NCBI GenBank assembly: GCA_016218725.1
Contig: JACRDB010000039.1
Location: 1 to 64,000, forward strand
Direction of reading: 5' to 3'
DNA length: 64,000 bases
Source: Deltaproteobacteria bacterium
GTDB lineage: Bacteria > Myxococcota_A > Polyangia > Polyangiales > Ga0077539
Position numbers and translations under genes: made by a program. Shown in pieces: positions 34,708-42,435 of this stretch. Positions within the stretch are counted from its first letter, which is position 1, and each line of letters opens with the position of its first letter. Under the pieces are notes generated by a model. It made no database searches. It had not been told where the DNA came from and worked only from the letters and a program-made list of their open reading frames with translations.

Positions 34708-35997
34708 ATGGCTTCGTGGCCCGCGAGAGGGCTCCTGCTGCTCCTCGGTCTGTCGGGCTGCGCCTCCCTCGGGGGCGAGGTGCGCCGCGCCGTGCGCCAG
34801 GGGGACGTGCCCGGCGCCCTGGAGCGCTACCGGGCCTGGCGTCAGGAGCGCGGAGAAGGAGACCCGGACGTGCTCGCGGAGGTCGCCCTCGGGCTCCTGG
34901 CCAACGCCGCGGCCAGCGCCGAGGCCCCGCGGAGGGCCTCGGGCTTCTCGGCCCTGAGGAGCCTCGGGGTGCGCGGACGGGACACCCTGGAGGCCCTCTC
35001 GGAGCGTCGGGGGGTGGTCGCAGAGCGCGCCCTGGTGGCCCTCTGGGAGCTCGACGGCCGAAGCGGCGCGCTCCCCGCGAGGCTCGGGCGATTGCTCTCC
35101 GCCGAGGAGCCCGAGCGTCGGGCGCTGGGCGCCGCCTGGCTCGGCTCCCGAAGGGACTCCGCCGGGCTCCTGCGCCTTGTCGAAGACCCGGACGAGACCG
35201 TGCGCTCCGCAGCGGTCAGGGAGCTGTCGCGCGGAGGCCACAGCGCCGCCAGGGACGCGCTCCTGGCGCTCGCCCGCAGGGACCCCTCGGCGAGCGTGAG
35301 GGCCGCGGCGGTGGTGGCCCTCGGGGGCCTCGGCCCCGAGGCGGGGCCCGCGCTCACCGAGGCGCTCTCGGACCCGGACCGTCTCGTACGCATGATGGCG
35401 CCGGCGTCCCTGGCCGCGGCGGCGCCGTCGGAGGCCGAGGCGGTCCTCGGGCCGTTCCTCACGCCGGAGCCCGGGGAGCTCTCGTTGGAGGCCGCGCGCG
35501 CCCTGGCCTCGCGCCACGTCGCCCGCGCCGAGGACTACCTCCTCGCGTCGTTGTCCTCGCCCAGGGCCGGCGTGCGCGCCCAGGCCGCGGTGGCCGTGTC
35601 CATGCTCGCCAGGGACCGCGCCCGGGAGCTGGCCCGGCACCTGGAGCACCCCGACCCCGAGGTGTCCCTGAGGATCGCGGCGCTCCTGGTGCGCAGGCCC
35701 GAGCTGCGCGCGGGGGCGCTCTCCACGCTGCGGGGCCTCGCGGCGAGGCCCGACGGGTTCGTGGCCATCCGCGCGCTGGCGGCGCTGGCCGCGGAGGGGC
35801 AGGAGCACACCCTGGAGCCCGTGACCGAGGCCCTCGGCGCGCGGGAGGCCGCGGTGCGCAGGCTCGCGGTGCTGGCCTGGCCGGACGTGACGGGCCCCTC
35901 GGGCGACGTGGACCCGCTGGCGCCGCTGCTCTTGGATCCCGACCCGTCGGTGGCGCTCCTGGCGGCGGTGGAGATCGTGCTCATCGCCGCGCGTTAG
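34708..35997 (+). CDS. HEAT-repeat lipoprotein
   Basis: This 429-residue protein begins MASWPARGLLLLLGLSGC, a lipoprotein signal. After a short helical lead, the remainder is HEAT/PBS-lyase-like repeats (for example SVRAAAVVALGGLGPEAGPA). It is likely an envelope scaffold. The ATG at 34708 gives a clean signal; the frame remains open upstream to 34678. It overlaps the convergent metalloprotease gene by 17 bases. Confidence 0.78.
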   Translation: MASWPARGLLLLLGLSGCASLGGEVRRAVRQGDVPGALERYRAWRQERGEGDPDVLAEVALGLLANAAASAEAPRRASGFSALRSLGVRGRDTLEALSERRGVVAERALVALWELDGRSGALPARLGRLLSAEEPERRALGAAWLGSRRDSAGLLRLVEDPDETVRSAAVRELSRGGHSAARDALLALARRDPSASVRAAAVVALGGLGPEAGPALTEALSDPDRLVRMMAPASLAAAAPSEAEAVLGPFLTPEPGELSLEAARALASRHVARAEDYLLASLSSPRAGVRAQAAVAVSMLARDRARELARHLEHPDPEVSLRIAALLVRRPELRAGALSTLRGLAARPDGFVAIRALAALAAEGQEHTLEPVTEALGAREAAVRRLAVLAWPDVTGPSGDVDPLAPLLLDPDPSVALLAAVEIVLIAAR

Positions 35998-36844
35998 AGC
36001 GGCCGCGGCGGAGCGCCCCGAGGGCCGCCAGCGCGAGCGCCAGGAGCCAGCCCGGGACGCCCCTCACGGCGCCGGTGGCGCACTGGAGGCCCCCTCCGCT
36101 CCACCACTGCGCCTGGAGGCCGGGCTCACAGACCACCCGACGCTCGGGCGGATAGATCGCGCAGAGCCCGCGGGCGTCGTCGTCGGTGAGGGTGCGTCGC
36201 TGCTCCCCCTGGCCCGCGGAGAACCACATCACGGCGCTGCGCTCGGAGCTGTGGGCGAGGCCCTGGAGGTGCCCGAGCTCATGCAGGACGATGGTCGGGA
36301 GGTCCGCCGCGGTGGGGCTGCCGGTCACAGAAAACGTGAACCCTCCAGGGTTTGCGTCGCTCCGGAGGTTGAGCTCCGTGTCCGCGTCAAGGATCCGCGC
36401 GGAGGCGCTCCCGAAGGTCACGATGGTCACCGCCGCGGCGTCCGGAGGGTGGAAGCTGTCCCGGGGCCACAGCTCCCGGAAGCGCACAGAGTTGTAGTTG
36501 GCCCCGTCGGGGAAGTACCCCGTGGGGTCCCGGCGGTCGTCCCCGAGGAGCACCTGAAAGCTGGGTCTCGCGCTCTCCGAGGCCCCACAGGACGCGCCCG
36601 CCCAACGCCCGGTGGCCTCCGTGAGCACCCGCCGGAGGAGCTCGCGGCTCATGGGCTCGGGTGCCCGAGGCAGCGCCATCGGGTCCAGGTGGATCTCCAC
36701 GCAGCCGAGCGTCCACGCGATGGGCGCCCCGGCCCGGGGACACTGCGTAGGGTCCGGCTGCGTCAGGAGCGACGTGGTCGTGCGGCAGAAGCCCCACGCG
36801 CTCCCGGCCCCGAGGAGCACCACCAGGGAGGGCCCGAGCCTCAT
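35981..36844 (-). CDS. matrixin-like zinc metalloprotease, exported
   Basis: This 287-residue protein has a signal peptide and the full zinc motif HELGHLQGLAH (H188, E189, H192, H198), with a possible Met-turn at SAVM (about 206). The C-terminal tail GVPGWLLALALAALGALRRGR looks like a hydrophobic anchor with a basic end, similar to myxobacterial sorting tails. It is a predicted secreted or surface protease. The start overlaps the upstream gene by four bases (ATGA), so the pair is an operon. Confidence 0.85.
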   Translation of the reverse strand: MRLGPSLVVLLGAGSAWGFCRTTTSLLTQPDPTQCPRAGAPIAWTLGCVEIHLDPMALPRAPEPMSRELLRRVLTEATGRWAGASCGASESARPSFQVLLGDDRRDPTGYFPDGANYNSVRFRELWPRDSFHPPDAAAVTIVTFGSASARILDADTELNLRSDANPGGFTFSVTGSPTAADLPTIVLHELGHLQGLAHSSERSAVMWFSAGQGEQRRTLTDDDARGLCAIYPPERRVVCEPGLQAQWWSGGGLQCATGAVRGVPGWLLALALAALGALRRGRSNARR

Positions 36845-37377
36845 CGCCGCAGCGCCCTCACCCTGGAAGAAAACTCAATGATTTCCATGCCTTCTGGTGG
36901 GAGCTCCCAGCCTTGCGGGAGCGCCCCGGGGAGGAAGGTGAGCCCTTCGGCGCGGGTCGGCAGCACCCTCGGTGGCGTGTTCGGGGTCACGGGGAGCACG
37001 CCCGCGGAGAGGTTGAGCACGGTCCGGAGGCCCTGCCTCTCGGGCTCCAGGAGGAGCACCACGGGGACGCCCACGGGGAGGCTCGGCGCGCCCTCCAGGC
37101 GCTGCGAGAGCTCGCCCACGGTGCCACCCGGGACGGCGACCCTCAGGGGGCGCCCCGGGGCGATGGAGCCCGCCAGGACCGCCAGGAGCTCCAGGGTGAC
37201 GGTGGTCTCGATGCGGCCCTCGCGCCAGGCGGCGTGGTGGGCGCGAGGCACGGCGAGCACCACGGCGTCCGAGGCGAGGAGGAGCCACTGGAGCGAGCGC
37301 CGGGTCATCACCGTGGCCAGGGCACCCTTCGGCAGCAGGAGGCCGAGGGCCGCGACGAGGAGGTGTCTACGGTGCAT
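36841..37377 (-). CDS. exported unknown protein paired with the protease
   Basis: This 178-residue protein starts at ATG 37377 with a signal peptide (RRHLLVAALGLLLPKGALA). The mature part is beta-rich with no motif I recognise. It overlaps the metalloprotease gene by four bases. The translational coupling suggests a role with the protease, for example as inhibitor or substrate adaptor, but nothing in the sequence shows this. Confidence 0.65.
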   Translation of the reverse strand: MHRRHLLVAALGLLLPKGALATVMTRRSLQWLLLASDAVVLAVPRAHHAAWREGRIETTVTLELLAVLAGSIAPGRPLRVAVPGGTVGELSQRLEGAPSLPVGVPVVLLLEPERQGLRTVLNLSAGVLPVTPNTPPRVLPTRAEGLTFLPGALPQGWELPPEGMEIIEFSSRVRALRR

Positions 37378-37447
37378 GGTGCGTGGGTGGAGGGTACCAC
37401 GGCGTCGCTTGACCTTCCTGCGGCGCTGGTCTAGCGCTGGGCACCCG

Positions 37448-38680
37448 ATGGCGAAGCACAAGAAGAAGCGGGTGAAGGACGCGCCGGCGGAGGCCCCGGA
37501 GGGGGCCGGCGTGGCGCTGAGGGAGGCCTTCGAGCGCGCGAGGGAGGTGTCCCTCGGGGGCATCACGGGCCGCGAGAGCGCGGAGGAGCTCCTTCGCACG
37601 CGCTTCTCGGCGTATGTGGGGCGCCAGGAGCGCACGGCCTTCGAGCTCCTGGCCCGGGCTGTCAAGGACGACTACGCGGTGTTCTGCACCCTGAGCGGCG
37701 CCATGACTCCCGCGGGCCTGCACCAGAGCTGCCTGATCCCGATGATCGACCGGGGACTCATCGATTGCCTCACGACCACCGGCGCCAACCTCTACCACGA
37801 CGCCCACCGCGCCCTCGGGCACCGCGTGCGGGAGATCGACCCCAACGCCGGGGACCTGGGCCTGCGGGTCGCGCGGATCATTCGAATCTACGACCTGGGC
37901 TTCTGGGAGGAGGCCCTCCTGGACACGGACCGGCTCTTCTCGGCGATCCTGCGGCAGCCGCAGTTTCAGCGCCGGATGACCACCACGGAGCTGCACTTCC
38001 TCCTCGGGGAGGCGATGGCGAAGCTGGAGGAGGCCCTCGGGGTGAAGGAGCCGTCGCTGCTGTCGACGTGCTACCGCCGGGGCGTGCCGATCTTCGTGGG
38101 GGCCGTGCAGGACGGGAGCATCTTCCTGAACGTGGTGAAGCTCCGGAGGCTCTTCCCCAAGGAGTTCACGCTGGAGCTGGACATCGCGCAGGACGTCTAC
38201 GAGATGGGGGCGGTGCAGCACTGGTGCCTGCGCGCGCTGGAGCGCCCGATGGCGGTGCTGATCCTCGGGGGCGGCGTGCCCAAGAACTACACCCTCCAGG
38301 GCGAGCCCCTCCTGGACCAGATCCTCGGGGTGCCCACGGAGGGCTTTGACATAGATGTACAGTTCTGCGTGGACCCGGTGGACAACGGGGCGCTGTCGTC
38401 GTGCCCGGCGGGCGAGGGCCACACCTGGGGGAAGGTGTCCCCGGAGGGCGTGGGGCGCAGCGTGTACGTGCATGCCGACGTGACCGCGGTGTTCCCCTGG
38501 GTGGTGCATGCGCTCCTCGGGGACCCGTCCCGGGCGCGCAAGCACCGGAGGCTCTACGACGCCCGCGAGCGCGCGGTGAAGCGCCTGGACGCGGCGGTGG
38601 AGGCCCAGCGCGAGGCGCTCTTGAAGACCGTGGACCACCCGGGCGTAGGCACCGCGCCGAAGAAGAAGGCGCGGCGCTAG
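37448..38680 (+). CDS. deoxyhypusine synthase-like protein
   Basis: This 410-residue protein belongs to the deoxyhypusine synthase fold family. The NAD-binding TTTGANLYHD and the active-site loop LGGGVPKNYT with K279 are visible. Bacterial members can be homospermidine synthases or SpeY-type polyamine enzymes rather than true deoxyhypusine synthases, so the substrate is open. N- and C-termini are lysine-rich. The ATG at 37448 is chosen; the much longer open frame upstream is not protein-like. It overlaps the next convergent gene by four bases. Confidence 0.88.
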   Translation: MAKHKKKRVKDAPAEAPEGAGVALREAFERAREVSLGGITGRESAEELLRTRFSAYVGRQERTAFELLARAVKDDYAVFCTLSGAMTPAGLHQSCLIPMIDRGLIDCLTTTGANLYHDAHRALGHRVREIDPNAGDLGLRVARIIRIYDLGFWEEALLDTDRLFSAILRQPQFQRRMTTTELHFLLGEAMAKLEEALGVKEPSLLSTCYRRGVPIFVGAVQDGSIFLNVVKLRRLFPKEFTLELDIAQDVYEMGAVQHWCLRALERPMAVLILGGGVPKNYTLQGEPLLDQILGVPTEGFDIDVQFCVDPVDNGALSSCPAGEGHTWGKVSPEGVGRSVYVHADVTAVFPWVVHALLGDPSRARKHRRLYDARERAVKRLDAAVEAQREALLKTVDHPGVGTAPKKKARR

Positions 38681-39243
38681 AACAGCGAGGCCACGTCCCG
38701 CGCGGCGACGGTGAGGTCCTGGAGGGCGCGCAGCTCGGTCTCGAGCTCCTGGGCGACGTCTTCGATCTTGGTGGCGAGCTCCTCCCGGGAGGCTCCCTCG
38801 GGGACCGCGCCGTGGGCGGTGTTGACCACGGGCTCCAGCACGCGCAGCGCGCTCTGCAGGCGCTGCAGGTGCGTGCGGTACCGGTCCCGGATCGCGAAGA
38901 CCTCCACCGGCGGGTCCGTCAGGGCCTCGTGCACGGCGTTGGGGGAGATCACCAGGTTGGTGATGGTCCCGTCGTGGCAGCGCTGAAAGGGCGGCGCCAG
39001 GCGCCCCGCGCGCAGCTCCCGGGCGGTCCTGCGGAGCCGGGCCGCGGTGGCCTCGCCGAAGCAGCGCTTGAGCGGGTCCGAGACGTTCACCGTGTGGGCA
39101 TGCTCCAGCCTGGAGGCCCAGTGGCGGGCCGGGTGCTGGCTGCTCCGCCACCCGAAGCCCGCCACCACCAGGGACACGAGGATCCCGAGGTACAAGAGGT
39201 TGTTGGAGCCTGTGTTCGTTGCCTTCGCGTCGTCCTGGGCCAT
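38677..39243 (-). CDS. membrane-anchored unknown protein
   Basis: This 188-residue protein has one N-terminal membrane segment (LLYLGILVSLVVAGFGW) and a helical, probably coiled-coil, periplasmic part. No family recognised. It overlaps the convergent DHS-like gene by four bases. Confidence 0.62.
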   Translation of the reverse strand: MAQDDAKATNTGSNNLLYLGILVSLVVAGFGWRSSQHPARHWASRLEHAHTVNVSDPLKRCFGEATAARLRRTARELRAGRLAPPFQRCHDGTITNLVISPNAVHEALTDPPVEVFAIRDRYRTHLQRLQSALRVLEPVVNTAHGAVPEGASREELATKIEDVAQELETELRALQDLTVAARDVASLF

Positions 39244-39455
39244 GGCTTCTCGGCGATGCGTAGCAAAACGCGCGCCCCGTCGCCAGCGGGGGCTTTACCG
39301 ATTGCGAGGGGTATGGTATCGTGCCCCTGCGATCGTCGGAGCCGGGATGGCCGGCCTCCGGGCGGTTTGCGACGTGGGAACACGGACCGGGCGCGTCGGC
39401 AAAGGGTGCCGCGCGGTGCTCGTCCGTGGGCTCCCCGCAAGGATCGAGGACGTCC
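39244..39455. promoter_or_regulatory. spacer before the HARE-HTH gene
   Basis: About 210 bases separate two diverging genes, enough for promoters in both directions. TTTACC at 39291 and GGTATGG at 39309 are suggestive, but no pair with good spacing is clear. An AGGATCGAGGA sequence at 39440-39450 supplies the ribosome-binding site of the downstream gene. Confidence 0.35.
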
Positions 39456-41225
39456 ATGACATTCACCGAGGCCGCGGAGGCCGTGCTCCGCAAGTGGGGC
39501 AAGGCCCTGCATTTCAAGAAGATCACGCAGCTCGCGATCGAGCAGAACCTCTTGTCGCACATCGGCAAGACGCCAGAGACCACGATGAGCACGCGCCTGG
39601 CGACGCTCACCAAGAAGGACCGCGGCGAGCAGAAGATCGTCCGCGTGGGGGCGGGGCTCTTCGGGCTGCGCGAGTGGGGCGCAGCCGCCGCCCCGGAGGC
39701 CCCGGACGCCCCCGCCGAGGCCCCCGCCGAGGCCGCCGCGGGAGAGCCCGAGCACACCCGGGAGGCCGGCGAGGAGCTCGTCCCCGGCGAGGTCACCCCG
39801 GAGGCCGCCGCGGCGCCGGAGCCGCCGGCGCCCAGGAGGGTCCCTCCGCCGGAGCCCGTGGCCCCCAGGAGCGCCGAGGAGCTCGAGCGCGATACGCGCC
39901 TGGCCGCCGCCGCGGAGATGTTCCCCGAAGAGGACGACGACGAGGAGCCCCTCCTCGGCGGTGACAAGCCCGAAACCGAAGGCGGTCGCAGGCGTCGGAG
40001 GCGCCGTCGGGGCCGGGGCCGTGGCCCGGAGGGCGCCGTCGGCACGGAGACACGCGCCGAGGGCGCCAGCGCCGCGCCGGAGGCCCCCGCGGAGGCCACC
40101 GCGCCAGGCGCGGCCCCCGCCGAAGGCGCCAGCGTGGAGCCGTCAACTGGAGTTGACGCACCCGTGGTGTCGGCTTCGCCCTCGGAGGAGGGTGCACCGG
40201 AGGCCCAGGAGGCGCCCGGGGCGTCTGGTGGGGACGCTCCGGAGGGCGCGAGGGAGCCCCGCGAAGGCCGCGAGGGAGCGCGCGAGGCGAGGGACGGAGG
40301 CCGCGAGCCTCGGAGCGACGACCGCCGCCGCGACGACCGCCGCCGTGACGAGCGGCGCGACGACCGCCGTGGCCCGCGGGAGGGCCGCGAGGGCCGTGAC
40401 GCGCCGCGGGAGGAGGCCCGGAGCGACGAGCGCCGCGACGAGGACACGGGGCGCGACGCGGCGGACCTGGTGGTGTCCATGCTCACGCGCCGGGAGGACC
40501 GCCAGCCGGTGGCCCTGCGGGCGCTGGTGGACGAGGCGCTGCGCACCGGGAGGCTCTCGGGGGACGTGGGGCTCCACGTGTCGGCGCTGTCGGCGGCGGT
40601 GCGCATGGACTCCGCGAAGCGCGAGGCCCGCGGCGAGCGCCCCAGGCTCCGCGCGGTGGGCGGCCGCGTGGGCCTCGTGGACTGGACGCTCCCGGTGGAC
40701 GTGGTCCGCGCCGAGGCCGACGCCCTGGCCGCGCTGGAGCGCCTGCGGGACAGCTCCCGCAGGTACGTGGTCCGGAGGCTCAACGAGCTTCCCCAGGCGG
40801 GCTTTACGGAGGTCGTCGTGGCGCTGCTGGAGCGCCTCGGCATCTCGTCCCTCAAGGGCACCCGCAGGCCGGGGCTGCCCCAGGGCGAGGCGCACCTCGC
40901 GGGCGTCTCTCGCCGCGGGCCCGAGGAGCTCCGGGTGGGCGTGGTGCTCAAGCGCGGCGGCGAGGTCGGCCGTGAGCGGGTGATCGAGCTCCGGGGCTCG
41001 GCCTACCAGTACGGCCCCGCCGCGGCCTTCTGGATCATCACCACGGGGAACGTGCTCTCCGGCGCGAGGGAGGAGGCCTCGCAGCCCGGCACGCTGCCGG
41101 TGACCCTGGTAGACGCCGGGGGCCTGGGCCGCCTCCTGGACGAGAACGCCGTGGGGGTGCGCCACACCACGGTCTCGCTCCCGTACCTGGACGTGGACCT
41201 CTACGACGCCCTGCGGACGGTGTAG
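39456..41225 (+). CDS. HARE-HTH protein with Mrr-like nuclease-fold C-terminus
   Basis: This is a 589-residue protein. Residues 1-75 match a HARE-HTH winged-helix domain (TFTEAAEAVLRKWGKALHFKKI), as found in the RNA polymerase delta subunit and in some restriction enzymes. The middle is disordered: Ala/Glu/Pro-rich, then a run of Arg/Asp repeats (about 270-330). The C-terminal 150 residues resemble an Mrr-type restriction-endonuclease fold, with GFTEVVVALLERLGISSLKG, WIITTGNVLSGAREEA and VDAGGLGRLLDENAVGV. The expected catalytic D-ExK pattern is not clearly present, so nuclease activity is uncertain. The ATG has AGGA upstream. It may be a regulator or a defence-like DNA-binding protein. Confidence 0.75.
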   Translation: MTFTEAAEAVLRKWGKALHFKKITQLAIEQNLLSHIGKTPETTMSTRLATLTKKDRGEQKIVRVGAGLFGLREWGAAAAPEAPDAPAEAPAEAAAGEPEHTREAGEELVPGEVTPEAAAAPEPPAPRRVPPPEPVAPRSAEELERDTRLAAAAEMFPEEDDDEEPLLGGDKPETEGGRRRRRRRRGRGRGPEGAVGTETRAEGASAAPEAPAEATAPGAAPAEGASVEPSTGVDAPVVSASPSEEGAPEAQEAPGASGGDAPEGAREPREGREGAREARDGGREPRSDDRRRDDRRRDERRDDRRGPREGREGRDAPREEARSDERRDEDTGRDAADLVVSMLTRREDRQPVALRALVDEALRTGRLSGDVGLHVSALSAAVRMDSAKREARGERPRLRAVGGRVGLVDWTLPVDVVRAEADALAALERLRDSSRRYVVRRLNELPQAGFTEVVVALLERLGISSLKGTRRPGLPQGEAHLAGVSRRGPEELRVGVVLKRGGEVGRERVIELRGSAYQYGPAAAFWIITTGNVLSGAREEASQPGTLPVTLVDAGGLGRLLDENAVGVRHTTVSLPYLDVDLYDALRTV

Positions 41226-41233
41226 CGCCCGCG

Positions 41234-41632
41234 TCACCTCCGCAGGGGCGAGGTAGCCCACGCGTAGGCCGTGAGACCAAAGAGCCCCAGGGCCCCGCCG
41301 CACGTCGCCGCGGGGCCCTGCCAGGCCTCCCCCAACCACAGCGCCACGGCGTCGCTCACGGGCGGCCCCGCGAGGCGCAGGCTCCCCGCCGCGCAGAGCC
41401 CGAGCGCCCCGAGGGACGCCAGCGCCCGGCGCAGCCCCACGGAGAGCACCCGGGCCCGCACCAGCGTGGTCCACCCGAGGATTACGTACACGAGCCCCAC
41501 CGCGCGCGCGCCGGGATCCTCGTTGAGGGCCCTCCGGGGAGTGTCTCCGCACAGGAGCCCGAGGGACACCAGGGCCACCCACGCCGCGTCAAGGCCCAGC
41601 CAGGCCGCGAGGGTGGAGGCCCGGAGCCTCAC
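41234..41632 (-). CDS. small multi-pass membrane protein
   Basis: This 132-residue protein has about four hydrophobic stretches, including ASTLAAWLGLDAAWVALVSL and an Ala/Gly-rich C-terminal segment. No family recognised. It follows infC by 10 bases on the same strand, so it is probably in the same operon. Composition is compatible with coding, but support is mainly positional. Confidence 0.5.
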   Translation of the reverse strand: MRLRASTLAAWLGLDAAWVALVSLGLLCGDTPRRALNEDPGARAVGLVYVILGWTTLVRARVLSVGLRRALASLGALGLCAAGSLRLAGPPVSDAVALWLGEAWQGPAATCGGALGLFGLTAYAWATSPLRR

Positions 41633-41642
41633 GGGAGGAGCC

Positions 41643-42239
41643 TCAGGTGGCCGACGGAGCGGCGGGCGCCGCGGGCTTCTTGACCTGCACCGCCGAGGGC
41701 TTCGGCGCGATCATCATGGTCATGGCCTTGCCTTCGAGGGAGGGCTGGCTCTCGATGACGATCAAGCCCTCGAGCGCGTGGAGGATCTCATCGAGGACCT
41801 CCCGGCCCTTCTCCGGGTGGGTGATCTCCCGCCCGCGGAAGCGCACGGTGATCTTGGCCTTGTTGCCCTCCTCCAGGAAGCGACGGATGTGCCGGACCTT
41901 GGTGTCCAGGTCGTGCTCGTCGGTCTTGGGACGGACCTTGACCTCCTTGATCTCGACGATGTTCTGCTTCTTCCTGGCCTCGCTGGCGCGCTTCTTCTCT
42001 TCGTACTTGTACTTGCCGAAGTCCATGATCTTGCAGACCGGGGGGTCCGCCTTGGGGTTGACTTCGACAAGGTCCAGGGACTGATCCTGCGCCATCCGGA
42101 TCGCGTCCCCCGACGTCATGATCCCAAGCTGGGTCCCGTCGGGCCCGATGACCCGGACCTCCGGCACCCGGATTCGGAAGTTGACACGCGCCTGGGGCTG
42201 CCGTTGGGCCCCTCGATCCATCGGTGGCTTGGGGGGAAT
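41643..42239 (-). CDS. infC: translation initiation factor IF-3
   Basis: This 198-residue protein binds the 30S subunit and controls start-codon selection. It has both IF-3 domains: N-terminal VRVIGPDGTQLGIM and C-terminal KTDEHDLDTKVRHIRRFLEE. A Lys/Ala-rich tail is added. The start is an ATT at 42239, preceded by a perfect AAGGAG (seven-base spacing). The next ATG is 12 residues later, without a good RBS. The AUU start fits the well-known autoregulation of infC. The usual rpmI-rplT partners are not downstream. Confidence 0.95.
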   Translation of the reverse strand: MPPKPPMDRGAQRQPQARVNFRIRVPEVRVIGPDGTQLGIMTSGDAIRMAQDQSLDLVEVNPKADPPVCKIMDFGKYKYEEKKRASEARKKQNIVEIKEVKVRPKTDEHDLDTKVRHIRRFLEEGNKAKITVRFRGREITHPEKGREVLDEILHALEGLIVIESQPSLEGKAMTMMIAPKPSAVQVKKPAAPAAPSAT

Positions 42240-42252
42240 CGCAGTGCTCCTT
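42237..42252 (-). promoter_or_regulatory. infC Shine-Dalgarno and AUU start
   Basis: AAGGAG (42247-42252 on the minus strand), spacer CACTGCG, and ATT start codon (42237-42239). IF-3 discriminates against AUU, so high IF-3 levels would lower its own translation. This is established for infC in E. coli and is inferred here. Confidence 0.8.
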
Positions 42253-42299
42253 GAAAAGGGGGATCGCTCAGACCCCCAGTGCTGCTCCGGGAGGTCGGG

Positions 42300-42374
42300 T
42301 GGTAGGCGCGAGCGGGCTTGAACCGCTGACCCCCACCGTGTCAAGGTGATGCTCTACCACTGAGCTACGCGCCT
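42300..42374 (-). tRNA. tRNA-Val (anticodon GAC)
   Basis: A 75-base cloverleaf with encoded CCA end. The acceptor stem AGGCGCG pairs with CGCGCCT. The D-arm is GCTC-AGTGGTA-GAGC. The anticodon stem TCACC/GGTGG holds the loop TTGACAC (anticodon GAC, reading GUC/GUU). The T-arm is AGCGG-TTCAAGC-CCGCT. It lies 60 bases upstream of the infC start on the same strand. Confidence 0.95.
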
Positions 42375-42435
42375 TTGGGGAGCCGAAACGTTAGCACCCC
42401 CCTCTCCCGGAGTCAAGCCCACACCAACCTACACC

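Noticed and set aside
37367..40951. 1194-codon minus-strand frame across the DHS-like and HARE-HTH genes
   Set aside because: Low-complexity Ser/Arg/Pro translation, antisense to two well supported genes.
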